Shown here: piece by piece, positions 34,401 through 37,182 of the stretch
Layout: every line of letters starts with the position of its first letter
Position numbering within the stretch: the first letter of the stretch is position 1
Origin: Parcubacteria group bacterium
GTDB lineage: Bacteria; Patescibacteriota; Minisyncoccia; Phycocordibacterales; Phycocordibacteraceae
Length of the DNA stretch: 37,182 bases
Direction of reading: 5' to 3'
NCBI GenBank assembly: GCA_028286945.1
Contig: JAQBQR010000023.1
Location: forward strand, 1-37,182
Notes under the pieces: model-generated
What the model was told of the DNA's origin: nothing
The model's database searches: none
Seen by the model: the letters and a program-made list of their open reading frames with translations, nothing else
Translations under genes and position numbers: made by a program

Positions 34401-37182
34401 TACAGCGACTCTCGTGTAAATTCCTTCATTGCGGCGTCAACAACCATCCCCAAGACGTATACCTCTAACGTATTCTCAAATTCGAATATCTTTAACGGGG
34501 GACTAACCGTTGGAACGCTTAATGGTCCACTTCAGGCAAATAACGGGGTTGTTTCAGCAACGAGCTCGGTTGGTGTTCTCTATGGAGGAACAGGACTTCC
34601 AGTGCTTCCTTCAAACGGACAGATCCTCGTTGGAAATGGCACCGGCTACACCCTAACTTCAACAAGCACGCTTGGACTTGAATCAACACTTACGTTCACG
34701 ACGCCACTTTCACGTACAGGCAACGTAATTTCAATCCTCCAGTCATCAGGTGTGCAGAGCGGATATCTTTCTTCAACAGATTGGAACGCCTTCAATAATA
34801 AGATCTCAAGCACCTCACTCTCTGCAGGCACGGGTATTTCATACAACTCTTCAACGGGAGTTATTGCAAACACGGGCGTGATCTCATTTAACGGACGCAG
34901 TGGTGTAGTGGTACCGGGCTCAAGTGACTACACTACGGCGCAGGTAGCTGAATCAGGAAACCTGTACTACACCGACGCACGTGCACGCGCTGCAATTTCT
35001 TCAAGCGCAACAGGCCTCACGTACACGAGCGGTAGCGGTGTATTGAGTTTGACTGCTGGATACACCATCCCACTCACTGCTTCAACAACAGAATGGAACA
35101 CTGCATACGCGAATCGCATCACGACTGCGAACGCACCGCTTTCAATCGCAGGAAATGCAATTTCAATCTCACAGGCTAATACTTCAACCAACGGATATCT
35201 TTCTTCAACAGACTGGAATACGTTTAATGGAAAACAGACAGCGATTTCATTTGCGTATCCACTCGTGAACACCAGCAACACCGTTTCACTTGCATTCGGA
35301 ACTTCAACGTCTAACACGTGGGGAGGAACACAGACATTCACGAATGCACCCGTACTTGGTTCACTCACCGGTTTCCTAAAAGCAACTGCAGGCGTTCTTT
35401 CAACATCACTCATCGATCTTTCAACAGACGTGTCGAGCACACTCGCGGTATCAAACGGAGGCACAGGACTTACTTCGTACACCCCAGGTGACATTCTCTA
35501 TGCTGATGCAGGAGGCTTCCTCACAAAGCTCCCTATTGGTTCCGGCGGATCAGTACTTAAGGTCCAGGCAGGACTTCCATCATGGGGAGTTGACCAGACG
35601 GTAGGCGGTGGCGGTAGCGACGGCATATTTGCTACGAGTACCGGAAAAATATATCCCCTCGACACGGCAAGTACCGTTATTATTGGTGCCAATGCAACGG
35701 CTACAGCGAACAGTATCTTTGAAGTAAGCGGTGAGGCGTATGTTTCAACACGCCTCTCAGTGGGCAGCACCTCGCCTTCATCACTTGCCATCCTTGATAT
35801 AGGTGGGAACGCATATATAAGTGGAACGGGTACCTTTGGCCAGATTGTAGACGGTGGTCTCACGGCAAACACGCTTACGTATGCAAACGGCAGCAAGCAG
35901 CTTTCAAGCGTTACCCTCGGTAACGGTCTTACGCTGGTGGGTGGCACGCTTTCCGTTTCAACATCTTCAATCTCAGGAAGTGGCTCAAACTTTAATGCCG
36001 ATTTTCTTGATGGGCAAGACGGCACGTATTATCTCAATCGCGCAAATCACACGGGCACACAGCTTGCATCAACCATCTCAGACTTCTCAAGTACTGCGCG
36101 CGGATTACTTTCTTCAACTGCCACCGGACTCACCTACACCAGTGGCACGGGCGTCTTCTCGCTCACATCCGGATACACCATCCCACTCACTGCTTCAACA
36201 ACGGAATGGAATAGCGCATACGCGAATCGCATCACCAGTGCAACAGCTCCGCTTTCGATCTCTTCAAACACCATCTCAATTACCCAGGCGAATGGAAGTA
36301 CCGATGGATACCTTTCATCAACAGATTGGAATACGTTTAATAGCAAGATAAGTTCAACCTCACTCTCTGCGGGCACAGGCATTTCATACAACTCCTCAAC
36401 GGGTGTCATTGCAAACACCGGTGTGATCTCATTTAACGGACGCAGTGGCGCAGTGGTGCCAGGCTCATCAGACTACACCACCGCGCAGGTAGCTGAGTCA
36501 GGAAATCTGTACTTCACCAATGCGCGCGCTGACGCGCGCATCAATGCCACGAGCACCATTGGCACACTCACTAGTGCTCCTAACTTGGGCACCGTACTAA
36601 CGTCGCTCACCGGAATTCTTCGCGCCACTTCAGGAGTTCTTTCAACCGGTGCAATTAATCTGGCTTCAGGTGACGTAACAGGAACACTTCCTGTGGCAAA
36701 CGGCGGCACCGGATCAACAACACTCACCGGTATCCTTGGCGGAAATGGCACGGGGGCAGTGAAAACTATCGTCGTGGGCAGCGGCCTCACGTTTGATGGC
36801 ACGACTCTTGCCACAAGTGGCGCAGGCATCACCGCCATCGGGCCTGCAGGACAGCTGCAGACGGGCGGCACGCAGACGCTAGCGACCACAACAAGCACCT
36901 TTAACGGGCTTACTGCAGGCATCACTATTACTGCAGCAGGGAATACGCAAACATTCCAGCCAACGCTAAGCGGCGTACTTACGTATGCGGGCGGAGGCAC
37001 CGGCATCTCTTCACCGGTAGCGGCAGGCGTTCTTCTTGGAAATTATTCTGGAACGGGCTACATGCAGATTGCGACCTCATCTCTTGGACTTACCACCACA
37101 AACGTAGCTGAAGGAAGTAATCTGTACTACACCGACGCCCGTGCACGCGCTGCAATCAGTTCAACAGCCACAGGACTCACGT
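31464..37182 (+). CDS. Giant surface fibre protein, partial at the 3' end: N-terminal excisionase/MerR-like HTH, TM helix (about 31827-31880), Ala-rich helical region, tail-fibre-like repeats
   Basis: Hand translation from ATG 31464 stays open in the stretches checked through to the window end: MPDLFENTLHSTLIPTKVASEISGYNADYLARLCREEKIQGTQVGRSWLINRVSLEAFV...RPLVAAAIALMFVTGVAYA...FNADYLDGFDSTYFL...YLSSTDWNTFNGK...LAVSNGGTG...LYYTDARARAAISS. No stop in window, so absent from the ORF track. Confidence 0.88.
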   Translation, partial: MPDLFENTLHSTLIPTKVASEISGYNADYLARLCREEKIQGTQVGRSWLINRVSLEAFVKTQEGKKVERAESLRAEREKEYRRAQKPIMRAAFGSAVVEKTATTRSVISSSPSHQHSTYSRPLVAAAIALMFVTGVAYASSNAAVIGTLASVPNAVVAFARSSSANLISHASFRVTDSKNDKNNALATSATTSPFAFAMRAPSINNTSDALAVFSARASAKSISSVHALTDEARLPFEQTKTAQVAQGRIATLASIAHDPFGSAVNAYVMSGLSLYDAGAVLGDSYLRAINSSGDAALASAATTRDVFAFIPQASTALLDTYAQGVDAFNDVAPKVAGTAILAVYDLGDTTNTAVSAVPSLASQTKDTVANGIVRSALATAASIQNTEANAFAPFVHGAKTLAAIPRAAENTMLGIAGYTAALIDGPQAQPQTLGVAPSTQTAQAASFVSFLPDAWLHGIADAFHSIGNLAQGLISSGFHSLATVLPGGTFITPVLTVLPVGPSETLALPVPAGSLTHVLGTSENTTTTTTGGNTAGGGTTIKQIINNFYPQTLFGSAMQDAVLAIVRPYVQDSIDAAIVSTHSNGGGNTTVVNNSGVSSDGATLTNVNIQSGNGTFSSVTTGTLTAGPSTLATTTVNGDLTVTGNLYANVVISTSSFSGSGSNFNADYLDGFDSTYFLANSFSSTSAAYYLSQNPPAGGSGFSTTSANYWLTGKTTDNLTEGTTNKYYSDTLARNAFSTNATGLTYTSGTGVLSLTSGYSIPLTASTTEWNSAYANRITTANAPLSITGNAISISQANATTNGYLSSTDWNTFNGKISSTSLSSTAPGLAYNSNTGVFSLTAGYTIPTIASTSAWETFYQTPSSRIAAGTNLSWVGNTLNGPSDAYIRGLFSAVSPLSYNSATGVFAFSTSSISGSGSNFNADLLDGLDSAYLLANSFSTSSADFWKTQNNFFSTTSADYWLTGKSTDNLAQGITNLYYSDSRVNSFIAASTTIPKTYTSNVFSNSNIFNGGLTVGTLNGPLQANNGVVSATSSVGVLYGGTGLPVLPSNGQILVGNGTGYTLTSTSTLGLESTLTFTTPLSRTGNVISILQSSGVQSGYLSSTDWNAFNNKISSTSLSAGTGISYNSSTGVIANTGVISFNGRSGVVVPGSSDYTTAQVAESGNLYYTDARARAAISSSATGLTYTSGSGVLSLTAGYTIPLTASTTEWNTAYANRITTANAPLSIAGNAISISQANTSTNGYLSSTDWNTFNGKQTAISFAYPLVNTSNTVSLAFGTSTSNTWGGTQTFTNAPVLGSLTGFLKATAGVLSTSLIDLSTDVSSTLAVSNGGTGLTSYTPGDILYADAGGFLTKLPIGSGGSVLKVQAGLPSWGVDQTVGGGGSDGIFATSTGKIYPLDTASTVIIGANATATANSIFEVSGEAYVSTRLSVGSTSPSSLAILDIGGNAYISGTGTFGQIVDGGLTANTLTYANGSKQLSSVTLGNGLTLVGGTLSVSTSSISGSGSNFNADFLDGQDGTYYLNRANHTGTQLASTISDFSSTARGLLSSTATGLTYTSGTGVFSLTSGYTIPLTASTTEWNSAYANRITSATAPLSISSNTISITQANGSTDGYLSSTDWNTFNSKISSTSLSAGTGISYNSSTGVIANTGVISFNGRSGAVVPGSSDYTTAQVAESGNLYFTNARADARINATSTIGTLTSAPNLGTVLTSLTGILRATSGVLSTGAINLASGDVTGTLPVANGGTGSTTLTGILGGNGTGAVKTIVVGSGLTFDGTTLATSGAGITAIGPAGQLQTGGTQTLATTTSTFNGLTAGITITAAGNTQTFQPTLSGVLTYAGGGTGISSPVAAGVLLGNYSGTGYMQIATSSLGLTTTNVAEGSNLYYTDARARAAISSTATGLT
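33687..33913 (+). repeat. Fibre repeat unit A, copy 1
   Basis: ATGLTYTSGTGVLSLTSGYSIPLTASTTEWNSAYANRITTANAPLSITGNAISISQANATTNGYLSSTDWNTFNGK. Confidence 0.8.
34800..35027 (+). repeat. Fibre repeat unit B, copy 1
   Basis: KISSTSLSAGTGISYNSSTGVIANTGVISFNGRSGVVVPGSSDYTTAQVAESGNLYYTDARARAAISSSATGLT; closely repeated from about 36345, and its tail again at 37105-37182. Confidence 0.8.
35007..35235 (+). repeat. Fibre repeat unit A, copy 2
   Basis: ATGLTYTSGSGVLSLTAGYTIPLTASTTEWNTAYANRITTANAPLSIAGNAISISQANTSTNGYLSSTDWNTFNGK. Confidence 0.8.
36120..36350 (+). repeat. Fibre repeat unit A, copy 3
   Basis: ATGLTYTSGTGVFSLTSGYTIPLTASTTEWNSAYANRITSATAPLSISSNTISITQANGSTDGYLSSTDWNTFNSK. Confidence 0.8.

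Noticed and set aside
31580-37006. Minus-strand and other-frame ORFs across the fibre region (e.g. 31805-32260 -, 34967-35494 -, 35498-36025 -, 35854-36351 +)
   Set aside because: All lie inside the continuous + frame from 31464. Repeated content and biased codons in the fibre create shadow ORFs; none shows recognisable domains.
33440-37182. CRISPR array or tandem satellite
   Set aside because: The repeats are long, protein-coding, in frame and unevenly spaced; no short direct repeats with uniform spacers and no cas genes.

Overview
The window looks like part of a Candidatus Patescibacteria/CPR (Parcubacteria-like) chromosome. That lineage call is inference from gene content and gene style; no search was run. 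Left part (1-16.2 kb): a dense + strand surface-polysaccharide locus with three GT4 glycosyltransferases, a TylF-like and a second methyltransferase, an exostosin-like GT, a flippase, a GT-B-like protein, an SDR, a Gfo/Idh oxidoreductase, a CMP-sugar synthetase, a pyruvyltransferase and an O-antigen ligase/TPR protein. A minus-strand KdsC-like HAD gene and a separate minus-strand gmhA-neuB pair are embedded in it; neuB is GC-rich. Middle (16.2-29.7 kb): murB, a 57-aa Lys/Ala histone H1-like gene absent from the ORF track, secA, an accessory operon (ART-like?, nucleotidyltransferase, C45 acylase, ABC exporter, EEP hydrolase, membrane protein, isochorismatase-like hydrolase, EamA exporter), obgE and gatB. 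Right end (29.8-37.2 kb): two proteins that share an excisionase/MerR-like N-terminal helix-turn-helix followed by one transmembrane helix. The second is a giant open frame (31464 to beyond 37182, at least 1906 codons), missed by the ORF track because it has no stop in the window. Its body is a mosaic of phage-tail-fibre-like repeats. The HTH-TM-fibre architecture is my main candidate for an undescribed system: a membrane-anchored, contact-sensing regulator or adhesin.
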